From Phaeoceros laevis (taxonomy: Eukaryota > Anthocerotophyta > Anthocerotopsida > Notothyladales): a stretch of DNA of 64,000 nucleotides. Position numbers and translations under genes: made by a program. The stretch is from positions 108,974 through 172,973 of the forward strand of contig JBNGIQ010009427.1 in NCBI GenBank assembly GCA_049999765.1. Reading direction: 5' to 3'. The notes below the pieces were generated by a model. It had not been told where the DNA came from. It did not search any database and saw nothing but the letters and a program-made list of their open reading frames with translations. Positions 1 through 9,285 of the stretch are shown one piece after another. How positions within the stretch are numbered: the stretch's first letter is position 1; every line of letters begins with the position of its first letter.

Positions 1-180
1 AGATAGGCAGCCAGCAGCTGAGCTGGGCCTACCAAGGCCTGGCTCCTCCTCTGACTGATGAGAGTCCATTCTCGAAGAGATATGCACTGAACCTTCCTTC
101 TTTCCTAGCGACGACCCTTCCGCTCCAGCCCAGCCCGCCGGAGGCACAGATTTTGCTTGCAAGCTGCCTGCAAGCTGGCC

Positions 181-2476
181 ATGGCGGCCGACCACCTCCC
201 CTGGCGCTGGCACTGGCACCGGACCGACGGGCATGTCATTGAGCAGGAGTACTACAATGCGGTGCTGCGGTTGGCGGCGCAGGTGGCTGTGGCGGCCCTG
301 GTGCTGAGGCTGGCCGCCTGGCTGGGCGGCGTCGCCCGGCGGCGGCACTGGCAGATGCAGGTGCAGCGCAAGATGGTGGCGCAGGGGTTCCACGCCCTGC
401 CGTGCACTCCGCTGGTGGGGAACGCGTTCGACATCGCCAGGCTGTCCCGGGCCGCATGGGCCGCGCCGCTCGACTCCGTCACGCACCTCTACATGCACCG
501 GGTGGCGCCCGCGTTCTGGCACTGGTACAAGACCTTCGGTCGGTAGCTGCCTTGGAAAGTCTTGGTTCAATCCTACGTTTTGTTTTACGAGTGGGAGAAG
601 GGAAGCTGCTCAAGGCTTAGCTAGCTGTGTCTTTCAAGCAACAAATCGTTTGTGAAGTTCATGTTCCGCGGAGGAGGAACCTCAACATTTGTCTGTGTTT
701 GTGGAATCCTGAATGTGGATCCGTTGGAGATCCTAAACTTGTGTGAGCTTGCAAATTCCAAGTGCCGTCTTTGATAGGGAGGGACGGCCATGGATCATGG
801 ATGGATGCAGGGCCCAAGTTCCTGTACTGGATGGGCAGCGAGCCGTGCATCCCGGTGCTGGAGCCGGAGCAGCTGCGGGACATTCTGTTTGCGGGCCCCG
901 AAGCCAACGGCAAAAGCCCCTCCTCCCGCAGGATGGCGCAGGACCTGGTGGGCAGGGGCATCGTCATGGCCAACGGCCAAGACTGGCAGCAACAGCGCAA
1001 CATCGTGGCACCGGCCTTTCACGCCCAATCCCTCGCGGTGAGTCACTGCCTCCTGTCTGTTTCTCTTCTTCTTCCAATTCTTACAGTGCTGAAGCTTGCC
1101 TGCTCAATCGACACCACCAAACATTTGAGTGAACGAATGAGTTCGTTCACACAAATGAACTGAATGTGTGGAAACGCTCATGTTTGGAATGTGGCATTTT
1201 TGCAGCGAATGGTGGTGGATATGGGCGAGACTGCCAAGCAGCTGCTGGACAGGTTTGAGGCCCTGGTCTCCCAAGCCCAGGCGGAAAACAAACCTGCCGA
1301 AATCGAGGTGGGAGAGCACATGAATTGGGCCACTGCCGATGTCATTGCCAGGACCGCATTCGGAGGCAACTACGAGATTGGGAAGCAGATTTTCGCCCAC
1401 CTCGACGAGATCAAAACCATTTCCCTCACCAACTTCAAATACGAGCTCATTCCCGGATACAAGTAAGCCCATTCATCCAGTCCCAACTGCCACCCTAACA
1501 ATTCACTCATTCTTTCATTCATTCATTCTCCTAATGCGAAGAATGTGAATGCAGGTGGCTCCCGGTGGCTGCCAACAGGAGGATGTGGAAGCTCCGCAAG
1601 GTGATGACCGCCACGCTCCTCCAAATCATACAACAACGCCGATCCAAGCGCGACACCCTCCAAATTCCCGGCCCCAATTTCGACCCCGACCACCCGTACG
1701 GGCGCGACCTGCTGGGCCTCATGCTCCTGGCGGAGCAGGAGCAGCAGCAGCAGGAGCAGGGCCTCCCCAACTCCTCCTCCAAGAAGAAGAAGAAGACGAA
1801 GAACCAGGCGACGCAGAATCACAAATTCGACAACGCGCTGCTCATGGACGAGTGCAAAACCTTCTTCGTGGCGGGGCACGAGACCACCGCCTCGCTGCTC
1901 ACCTGGGCGCTGCTCCTGCTGGCGACGCACCCCGACTGGCAGCGCACCGTCCGGGAAGAGGCCGCGGCCATCTGCCGCACTGCCGACGGCCGCACCGGGT
2001 GGCCGACCACCACGGAGCAGCTCACCCGGCTCAAGCACCTGGGCATGCTCATCAGCGAGACGCTGCGGCTCTACTCCCCGGCTTCCACCATAGTGCGCAC
2101 AGTGTTCCGCGACACGAAGGTGGGCGACGTGCTGGTGCCCGCGGGCGTCAACCTCTGGATCCCGCTGCACTTGGTGCACCGGAACAAGGAGGTGTGGGGG
2201 CCCGACGCCGACGAGTTCAGGCCTGAGAGGTTCAGTGAGGGGGTTGCCAAGGCCGGGAAGCATCCCATGGCGTTCTTGCCGTTTTCCAACGGGCCCAGGA
2301 GCTGCCTTGGGGGCGCGTTTGCGGTGATGGAGGCCAAGACCATTCTGGCGGCACTGGTGCAGAGGTTCGAGATCAAGCTGTCCCCGGCGTATCAGCACGC
2401 GCCCAAGGCTGTCATTTCGCTGCGGCCCCAGTTCGGGATGCCGATCGTCTTCGAGAGGGTGGCTGACACACTGTGA
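181..2476 (+). CDS. Cytochrome P450, CYP72-clan-like
   Basis: A heme-thiolate monooxygenase, probably ER-anchored. I read four exons: 181-538, 811-1037, 1206-1462 and 1555-2476, giving 587 aa. All introns have GT-AG ends and the frame stays open. The N-terminus has a hydrophobic helix at about residues 30-50 (VAVAALVLRLAAWLGG). P450 signatures follow in order: I-helix AGHETT near residue 387, ExxR as ETLR near 449, PERF as RPERF, and the heme loop FSNGPRSCLGG with the ligand Cys near 531. The FLYWMG motif after the first splice is typical of CYP72-clan enzymes (CYP72, 709, 714, 734, 735), which act on hormones and terpenoids. The subfamily and substrate cannot be told here. A Gln-rich then Lys-rich low-complexity insert precedes the I-helix. 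I chose the ATG at 181 because the membrane helix directly follows it. Confidence 0.9.
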
Positions 2477-2519
2477 CTGCTGACGCATTGGCGGTTTTAT
2501 ATATAAGGCGGGGGAGACT

Positions 2520-3160
2520 GTAAATAGACTCTTGGCTCTGCTGCTGTGCGGGTGGTGCCGGGCACCTTCTGCGTGATGCCCGAGTTACTCTCTCTACTAC
2601 TACACGGGAATGTGGCAAAGGCAAGACGAGTGATACAGTAGTCTTGACTACCTCTCGCCGTGACTAAGGCCACTAGACTAGTATTGTGTGAGCATTTTTG
2701 TGGGATTGAAAATACAATCCCGTCCCTCACTTCAAACTTATTATCACATTGAATGGCCTCTTCACTATGACCACATCCCCTTAGCTGAGTCATGAGGAGG
2801 TGTTTCTAGGAGATGTGAGGAGGGTGCCTCATGCTAAGCAAGTAGTAGTAGTAGTAGCAAGAAGCCGTGCTATACCGAAGTCTTTTGATAGAGTGAGTGG
2901 AGCTTTCATCACAAGTAAAGGTCTTGAGCAGATTTGTCAAATGAAGTCAAATGCCTTATGCAACCATCTACGCTCGTGCCGTAGATGGACACACAAGCTC
3001 CGGATAGGATTATTCCTCACCTTGAAAAGCTTAATGAGAACACTAAACGTAGACTACTTGTGATGTGATGTAATATACATTTCAAGTTGAGGAGGTTGCC
3101 AAGAATCAACGTGAGACACTCTTGCTTGATTGTCACACTTGTAATCGTCAATCAATCAAT
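2520..3160. repeat. Dispersed repeat copy A (diverged)
   Basis: This stretch just after the P450 gene resembles 5885-6430 in the same order. Shared blocks include a CTCTCTCTAC...CTACAC segment, AGCATTTTTGTGG, GTGATGTGATGTA followed by GAGGAGGTTG, and TTGTCACACTTG. The copies are clearly diverged and no coding frame is kept. It could be a non-autonomous transposon relic. No terminal repeats were recognised. A short (TAG)n tract lies near 2845. Confidence 0.5.
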
Positions 3161-3239
3161 AAATTAAAGTATATTGTCACTAGTGTAGAACACCCGTTCC
3201 TCCACTCGTCCCTTAGAAATTAAGGACATATAAACAATT

Positions 3240-3345
3240 TAAACCATTAACTCTAGTGGGAAGGGCAGGTCTGGGGTTCAACTCCTAGGACTGCCTTTGT
3301 TTTACCCCGCGCGCGCGCGGTCGAGATGAGTAACATGTGACTACT
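3240..3345 (+). repeat. Possible tRNA-derived SINE-like fragment
   Basis: A GGGGTTCAACTCC segment near 3270 resembles a polymerase III B-box, preceded by a GGGAAGGGCAGG-type stretch. It is followed by a CG dinucleotide tract. No clear A-box, poly-A tail or target-site duplication was seen, so this is only a weak resemblance to plant SINE heads. Confidence 0.2.
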
Positions 3346-3366
3346 CCCCAGAACTGCATGAAGTTT

Positions 3367-3618
3367 TCAGGATTGCTCGCCCGAGCCTACTGAATAGGTG
3401 GCAGAAAATGGAAGTCCCTTGCGGAACCGTAGACCGCCGATTTCAGTAATCAAATCGATTGAAGGTATGATAAAAGAAGCTAATCTACTAGAACCAGGTA
3501 CACTTGGTCCGCAGTCTGTAATTATTTTCGTCATGTTGGGTGGTATATAAGGATCTCCATTTAACAAAACAAAGCAAAGTGCTAGAACCCATAAACAAAT
3601 TGGAAACGACCTTGTCAT
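3367..3618 (-). CDS. Hypothetical small secreted protein (83 aa)
   Basis: I do not recognise this ORF. It opens with ATG and its first 20 or so residues look like a signal peptide: a basic start (MTR), a hydrophobic core (LWVLALCFVLL), then NGDP. The rest is a polar stretch with one cysteine and prolines. It could be a small secreted peptide or the first exon of a larger extracellular protein. No downstream exon was found. The surrounding region is repeat-rich and has no other gene, so it may also be chance. Confidence 0.3.
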   Translation of the reverse strand: MTRSFPICLWVLALCFVLLNGDPYIPPNMTKIITDCGPSVPGSSRLASFIIPSIDLITEIGGLRFRKGLPFSATYSVGSGEQS

Positions 3619-4117
3619 GTTTTGAACAATCCAAAATGAAGTTCGAAGTGGAAAAATTGCACGAAATAGATGGTCACAAGAATGTTTCTAAGGGATTTTT
3701 AAAACCATTTTTCTATTTGATGAAAAAAATTATAACAAAAATTGATTCAGCTGCTCACTAGTTTTCATCACATCATACTTTGAACAATATTATTGATGCC
3801 CCACCAGAAACTGCAAAACTCTCGTTAACCTAATTTTTATTGTAATTGGGACTCTGCTCTGATTGTAATTCTGCGAGAGGGTGAATCTTCTTTTGAATCA
3901 TGGATGACACTATATTGAGCAAGCAAGAAAACAATCTGGATTTCGGTGTTACTCCTCGCACCACACACAACGATCGTTATCCCCAGATATAAAAAATGCA
4001 ATGTTCAATTTGCGATAAAGATACCACATACTAGCACCAAATCGTTTGTCAGCGTCTCTTTGCATTTTGAGTTCATTTGCTAGCATGGAAAGGAGCCACA
4101 AAGTTGGAGCACTCCCT

Positions 4118-4431
4118 CTAAGTTACATATAGCATGCCAAATCCATTAATATGACTTGATTTGGGCAGGGGCTTGGCGATCAAGAAAATTTCCATCTCCG
4201 GCAAATTGCAAGACGCCTTTACAAAGACACCTCGGTGATACACAGTCACCACACTACTAGGTCCTAAGACAAGCTTGTGCGACACAAAACTGTCAAGCAA
4301 CGGTGCCATATCGAACTGACCTCAAAATGCTTCTACAAGCTTCAAACATGGCGCCAACGGGCCTGTATATGAATTTGCTGCCCAAAGTTTCGCCGGCATT
4401 AGCCCATATAGCTGGTTCCCATTCGGCGCGC
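4118..4431. other. Stretch before assembly gap with no identified gene
   Basis: Short open frames exist on both strands here but none resembles a known domain. It may contain upstream exons of the membrane-protein fragment beyond the gap, which cannot be followed. Confidence 0.3.
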
Positions 4432-4531
4432 NNNNNNNNNNNNNNNNNNNNNNNNNNNNNNNNNNNNNNNNNNNNNNNNNNNNNNNNNNNNNNNNNNNNN
4501 NNNNNNNNNNNNNNNNNNNNNNNNNNNNNNN
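4432..4531. other. Assembly gap (100 N)
   Basis: A run of exactly 100 N, the usual placeholder for a gap of unknown length. It ends directly at a 12-bp minisatellite, so the gap was probably caused by repeat collapse. Confidence 0.99.
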
Positions 4532-4603
4532 GGGGCCATTGTTGGGGCCATTGTTGGGGCCATTGTTGGGGCCATTGTTGGGGCCATTGTAGGGGTCATT
4601 CTT
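4532..4603 (+). repeat. 12-bp minisatellite encoding GAIV repeats
   Basis: The unit GGGGCCATTGTT repeats head to tail at least five times from the gap edge. The last copies decay (GTA, then GGGGTCATTCTT). Because the unit is four codons long, length changes keep the reading frame. The true copy number is hidden by the adjacent gap. Confidence 0.9.
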
Positions 4604-4705
4604 GTGGCCTTAGTGGCTGTCATGTGTTATTCGGTCTGGAAGACCAATAGAGATCTTCGAAAACACCCAAATGCGGTGCACCCAGATGTAGATGTAGGAT
4701 TGTGA
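4532..4705 (+). CDS. C-terminal fragment of a single-pass membrane protein
   Basis: In the frame beginning at 4532 the sequence is open to a TGA at 4703-4705. It reads as five GAIV units, then GVILVALVAVMCYSVWK, then a short polar tail (TNRDLRKHPNAVHPD). A run of about 30 uncharged residues followed by Trp-Lys and a charged tail is a textbook single-pass transmembrane helix with a stop-transfer end. The upstream part is lost in the gap, so the ectodomain and family are unknown. Glycine- and valine-rich helices of this style occur in plant receptor-like proteins. The tail is too short for a kinase unless another exon follows. Confidence 0.45.
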   Translation, partial: GAIVGAIVGAIVGAIVGAIVGVILVALVAVMCYSVWKTNRDLRKHPNAVHPDVDVGL

Positions 4706-5884
4706 CAGTCCTTGTCCCTTGTCACTTGGACATCGCGATCATTAGGCACTAACATCATTGCTGGTGCAATTAAAGTGGAATGGCTATCATTTGCAGGTAC
4801 AGTGCATCCCGAATTGCAATTTCTGGATGATATGGATCAAATCGATAAGCCCTTGGAAGCCCTTAGTCCAGTCGGATCTAGAGCTAGCGAGATGTGAAGC
4901 ATTGACAGCAATGCGTGGTCTGCAATTGATGCAAAAAACAGGATTCAGCGCCCAAAGACTATGAGTCCATGCCATCAGAAAATGGCGGAGAAGGTGAAGG
5001 CTACTGTCCCTGCTGAGCGCGCAATGACTTGACAAAGTCAATCAACAAGACATGCGATTAATCATGTATAACTGTGAGATTTAACATTCATGTAGGTTAG
5101 GTTTGTAAGGCTGGTTTTCCATGTGCATGCCCGGACCGGTCATTAGATCACCGGCCCGGGCTACCACTTTTCCATGCAAAACTCACTTGAAGGTGCCAAG
5201 ACACTTGTAGCCCAAAGACTCGATGATAAAGACCCACGTCCCCATAGTAGTAGTAGTAGTAATGGAAAAGTTACACCTATGCGACTCTGCATGGGAATCA
5301 GGTGTGTTGCCTTTTTGGGTGGGTGGACTGTTGACATACGCGTCGTGGCATGTAGGTCAACAGTAGGCAGACCTAAGGCTTCCAGTTTTTAAATAGCCGG
5401 ACAAATAAGTGATTCAGGATGTAAATAAATTTAATAAAACGTTATGTCCATACTACAGTTGTACTCATAAGCAAGTTATTTGGAAATATTTACTCTAGAG
5501 TTTTTTATCTGGACAGCAGAGATGGAGGACTTCCTCTTGAAGGCTGCAGAAATCATCTGCTTGTTCGAGAAGAAAATTAATCCTTTTATATATAGGATAA
5601 TGACACACAGGTCTTATGTACAATCTAGTGGAAGAATTTTTTGGTGTTCATTAGCGAAGTATGTAGCCTTTTGAGAGGTATTTTAATGTGATGAAAGGTG
5701 CTTTGAAAAATAAGGCTAGGTTAAAAACTAACATTGTTGAGTGGTAGAGCTTACGTCAAACTACCGGCTTACTTATCGGATCTCATCAGGAGTGTCTTCA
5801 ATCTTCAACATATGCTAATCGGCAAAGAAACATGGATTGGTCCTAGGTGGTGCAAGTTGTGAGTCGTGAATGTTGACATGATCT
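4706..5884. other. Intergenic, no gene recognised
   Basis: AT-rich stretch with only short, unconvincing open frames. A (TAG)n run lies near 5246. Nothing else was recognised. Confidence 0.5.
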
Positions 5885-6430
5885 CATTACCACCCTATAA
5901 ATAAACTCAAGGCTCTACTGTGGGTAGTGCTGGGCACATTCCTGGTGATGCTAAATTAAAGATCTCTCTACCAATACACTACAGGACACAATGTCAAGGC
6001 AATACCACTCACGGTGATGCTAAATTAAAGCTCTCTCTACCACTACACTACACGACACAATGGCAAGGCAATACCACTCACGGTTACTAGTATGGATAAG
6101 CATTTTTGTGGAATTGAAATCTTAGCTATGAGCCATGAGCATGTATCTTTAGGAGCTATAAACATGTGGATTGTGCTAGGGATCCTTTGAAGAGGTAGAT
6201 TGTGCTGGGGATCTTTTGCTCTAAGGCTTTGACAAAAGTATAATGTTTTTATTGTTAGAAGACTAGTTACTTCCATGGACTTAAAACATTTTTTGACGTG
6301 ATGTGATGTATCTTTGAGGAGGTTGATAGGAATCGTCAAACACTCTTTCTTGATCTTGTAGCACGAGATAGCACGGTCCCCACTACTACAATTACTAGTT
6401 GTCACACTTGAATGGTAGTTTAACATGAGT
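5885..6430. repeat. Dispersed repeat copy B with internal tandem duplication
   Basis: This is the second copy of the family seen at 2520-3160. It contains an internal direct duplication of 69 bp, with GGTGATGCTAAATTAAAG starting at both 5944 and 6013. The order of shared blocks matches copy A: CTCTCTCTAC, AGCATTTTTGTGG, GTGATGTGATGTA, TTGTCACACTTG. No coding capacity was recognised. Confidence 0.5.
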
Positions 6431-6899
6431 TCAAATTCCACAAAGGAACTGTCGAATGAGTTCTAAAAAAAGGTTATCTAGACGTTTGGAATGTGATTCG
6501 ATGCCAAACAATGGTTAGAGCAGCCCCAGCTCATTTGCCGGTCTATCTGGATAACTGTAATTCAATTCATTGTAGGCGGTTGGTTGAACTAAGCTTGCCA
6601 TTAACTACACCCTAGCTCCCAACCTAGTTAGCTCTATTTATTACACTAGAAAGTTAGCTCTAGTTTCAACTTAATCCTCATATAATTCTCATGACTACAA
6701 GTCACTCACCATTCAATGTTGAAGTCCTGGGCAACATTGATCATCCTCGTGCCATCAGGAATGAATAAAGACTTCGTGAGCAAGTCATTGTCTAATGCCT
6801 TGGTAACCAGATTCTCCATATAGTCCAGGAAACAAATTTTTTTTTTGTGACCAATGACACCGTTTTATATCATAAGCTTAGTATAAATACATATGGATT
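6431..6899. other. Intergenic, TATA-like motif at its end
   Basis: No gene recognised. A TATAAATA motif at 6882-6889 lies just before the hairpin at 6900. It sits somewhat close for a polymerase II start outside the hairpin. A poly-T run is near 6838. Confidence 0.3.
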
Positions 6900-7002
6900 G
6901 GGTAGCGGGCCGGGGCGAGGACGCTACCGTCCTGGAGAGCCTCCCGCGGTCACGGGCGGGAGGCGATCCAGGACTGTAGCGGCCGACCCCGGCCCGCTAC
7001 CC
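6900..7002 (+). ncRNA. Long imperfect hairpin, miRNA-precursor-like or foldback element
   Basis: The outer 16 bp pair perfectly (GGGTAGCGGGCCGGGG with CCCCGGCCCGCTACCC at 6987-7002). After an asymmetric internal loop, further blocks pair: CGCTAC with GTAGCG, GTCCTGGA with TCCAGGAC, and GCCTCCCGC with GCGGGAGGC. The terminal loop is small. This gives one long stem of about 45 bp with few bulges, the shape of a plant or algal miRNA precursor or a foldback transposon relic. It is much more GC-rich than its surroundings. Confidence 0.45.
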
Positions 7003-7036
7003 GACGTAGCCCCCAAGCCAGATTTGGATATAATTA

Positions 7037-7078
7037 AACTTGATTAAGGAAGGGTACAGGCCCTTCCTTAATCAAGTT
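7037..7078. repeat. Perfect 18-bp inverted repeat with 6-nt loop
   Basis: AACTTGATTAAGGAAGGG is followed by TACAGG and then its exact reverse complement. It lies 34 bp after the larger hairpin. It looks like a terminator-style or organellar-style stem-loop. No adjacent gene explains it. Confidence 0.8.
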
Positions 7079-7104
7079 ATGGGGAGATATGGTATAGGTG
7101 AGAA

Positions 7105-7150
7105 AGTAGGTAGTAGTGGAACCTGGTTCGAATCCAGGTGTCCCACCACT
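7105..7150 (+). other. tRNA 3'-end-like sequence (T-arm and CCA)
   Basis: CCTGG-TTCGAAT-CCAGG forms a perfect 5-bp T-arm with a 7-nt loop. It is followed by TGTCCCACCA, like an acceptor 3' half with CCA. No matching 5' half or anticodon arm could be folded upstream. It is therefore a tRNA relic, a SINE head, or an organellar-derived fragment rather than an intact tRNA. Confidence 0.3.
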
Positions 7151-7154
7151 CTAT

Positions 7155-7275
7155 ACTAAAAAGCGCGCTTCCCTTAAGGTGCGCGCATAATGATCCTCAT
7201 CCTCTCCCTATATGCGCGCCATTATAATAGGGAGGACCGACTACTGGCGCGCCTTGTAATAGGGAGGACACTACA
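7155..7275. repeat. Cluster of short GC palindromes and repeats
   Basis: GCGCGC-type palindromes (near 7161, 7180, 7214 and 7246) alternate with TCCCTAT/ATAGGGA arms. A unit with GCGCGCC...TAATAGGGAGGAC occurs twice (about 7214 and 7246). Such palindrome-rich spacers are more typical of organellar DNA in green algae than of nuclear spacers. Confidence 0.5.
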
Positions 7276-7287
7276 CCCGGTGGCATA

Positions 7288-8209
7288 CTACCACATATAT
7301 TCTGCAAAGGGGACGACCTCTATTCCTGGTATTCTGCACTGGCTGGAGGCTACGGCTAAACTAGCCACTCGCACATAGTACTCAACCTTGAGATGATTGA
7401 GTAGCCCGGCCCTGGCTTCCCTAGCTAACTCGTTGACAAGGCCTACCAAGGTTTCAACTTCATACAAATAAACTTCCTCAGTTGTGATGTGTATCGCTGC
7501 TGCTAGCGACGAGGGCTGGAGCGTGGTGAGGGCCACCCAGGCCTCACTCTAGTGCACCGCCCTCGCATGCAAGAAAATTTCAATCGTCATTGTGTTGATC
7601 GGGCTCATGGACGCGACGCAACTCTGAGCCAAGGGGATCTGCTGCCATGGGAAGGGGCCTTCCTCTTCAACCTGATCCGCTTTGATCTGGGCCTCGTGAG
7701 CAAGCTGGCCAATCTTCGTCCAGATGAATGCTTCTTCATTGAGGGTCTTGAGAGAGGAATACCAAGGAATCTTGTCCTCTAGGGATGCTAGGGGATTCCG
7801 GAGTGAGCGGCCTGGGGATCTTGCCTATCCAGTCTGATCCCTGAATGTGAAGTATCCAGCGCACCGTTCCCTGACCTCTTGCATCTGAGCTCTCAAATTG
7901 AAGCGGCGAGCTCTTGCACATGCTGTCAAGCTGTGCTGAAGTGAGACCACCAATCCAGAAGGTCCTAGCACTGCGGCTGAGAACCTGGACCTGGAGCATG
8001 CCCAGCTTGCCCAAACAGCAGGAGACGTCTGCTTCGGAGATGCCTCGCTGATCCGTCACCGCAAGGAGGATTGGTATCCCTTCAGCACCTTTTCCGTTTC
8101 CTTCCAGATCCGCAGCACGGGTGCTAAAGAGCAATGTGGGCAGATCATCTTCCTCACACAGGTGAAACCTCCAACTCCCATCATGTCTGTGGCAGGTCTC
8201 CAGAGACAA
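7288..8209 (-). pseudogene. Decayed reading frame of unknown family
   Basis: I do not recognise the protein. Read on the minus strand, an open frame runs from about 8209 to 7736 and contains GGLTSAQLDSMC. A second, shifted frame from about 7800 continues with NEEAFIWTKIGQLAHEAQ and later EVETLVGLVNELAREAR, ending at 7288. That second frame is interrupted by one in-frame TAG near 7550, between AVH and SEAWVALTTL, with protein-like sequence on both sides. The composition suggests a helical protein that has lost function through a frameshift and a nonsense change. A real gene with an unseen intron is the alternative. Confidence 0.35.
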
Positions 8210-9285
8210 CCTCAGTTGTTGTTCGCTCCATCAAGCCTCCAGCGCCAACTGTACATGTTTTTCTGCCATGCCTTAGCAGCCGAGACCAGCCTGCCTCGGC
8301 TTCTTGCCCGTAGAGTTCGTCCTCGCTGCCATCTTGTCCCTCAAGAGAGCAGGCCTCCGCTGTTCGGAAAATCAAATGTGCATGAGAAGAACTGGTTCCT
8401 GGACTAAGTCTGGTTTCTTACTTCTTAGCATATTTCCCTTCACGAGCAAGACACTCCACCAAGAAGAAAGGCATAGATGCACCCAAAACCGCAATACTAA
8501 ATTCCAGGCCACAGCTCAGCCACGCATCTAAGCCACCCAACTAACGAGTTGAAGGCATAGATGCACATCCAAGATGGCAATATCAATTATCAATTTAGAC
8601 ACAACCACGAACATACTGACCCGACTCAAAATGCACAGTAGGAAATACCATCCACAAAGCTATCTACATACCTCATGTAAGCACCTTTCACTCTGTTGCT
8701 TGAAGAATTGTCCCTATCCTTGTCAGCCTTGGGTATGCTGCTCCAAGATTGCTGGTTCTCCACGTTGACAATGCAACTGCAGTGGATAATGGCAGTCAGT
8801 TACACATTCATATTGGTATAAGTTTAGTGAGCTCAGAACTGTGACATATGAACTCAGAAGTGTGCATATTTCCAGAAAAAGGCCACATCCTACAAACTGA
8901 GTAGAACTAGCATGAATTCTGTACCTGTTTGCATCTTGTGTGAAGGTATTCTAGATGATTTGTTTGAGGTGTCTTCCACAGCTTACCCTAGCTGCCTCAC
9001 AGATTGCATGCTCGAGGCTCATGACACTTGACACAGTTTCCTTGCTGTTCCACGCTGACCCAGAAGCCATACCAGTAACATGCTGAAGTCCCTGTTGGCT
9101 CAGAGATCAATGCAACGGCCATTTTGAAGCACTTGTTCATCCCCCTCCACGTGACCCAAGACCTCGGGAGAAGATTCAATCCAAGACATACTCCCTCCAG
9201 GACAAGACAAACAGGAGACCGAACCGTTATAACCTGGCGAACATGCAGAGACCACTTGTAGGATTAGCATTGACACAACACAACG
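8210..9285. other. Intergenic, no gene recognised
   Basis: Short open frames only. No motif or RNA gene was recognised. It probably includes the 3' UTR of the protease-like gene. Confidence 0.5.

Noticed and set aside
2842-2858. (TAG)n runs here and near 5246 as a CRISPR-like or regulatory array
   Set aside because: Simple trinucleotide microsatellites; no spacer structure and nuclear DNA.
4303-4650. Open frame through the gap reading (GHCW)n
   Set aside because: It is another frame of the 12-bp minisatellite; the GAIV frame continues into a convincing membrane helix and tail, this one does not.
7105-7150. Intact tRNA gene
   Set aside because: Only the T-arm and a CCA-like end fit; no acceptor 5' half or anticodon arm can be paired.
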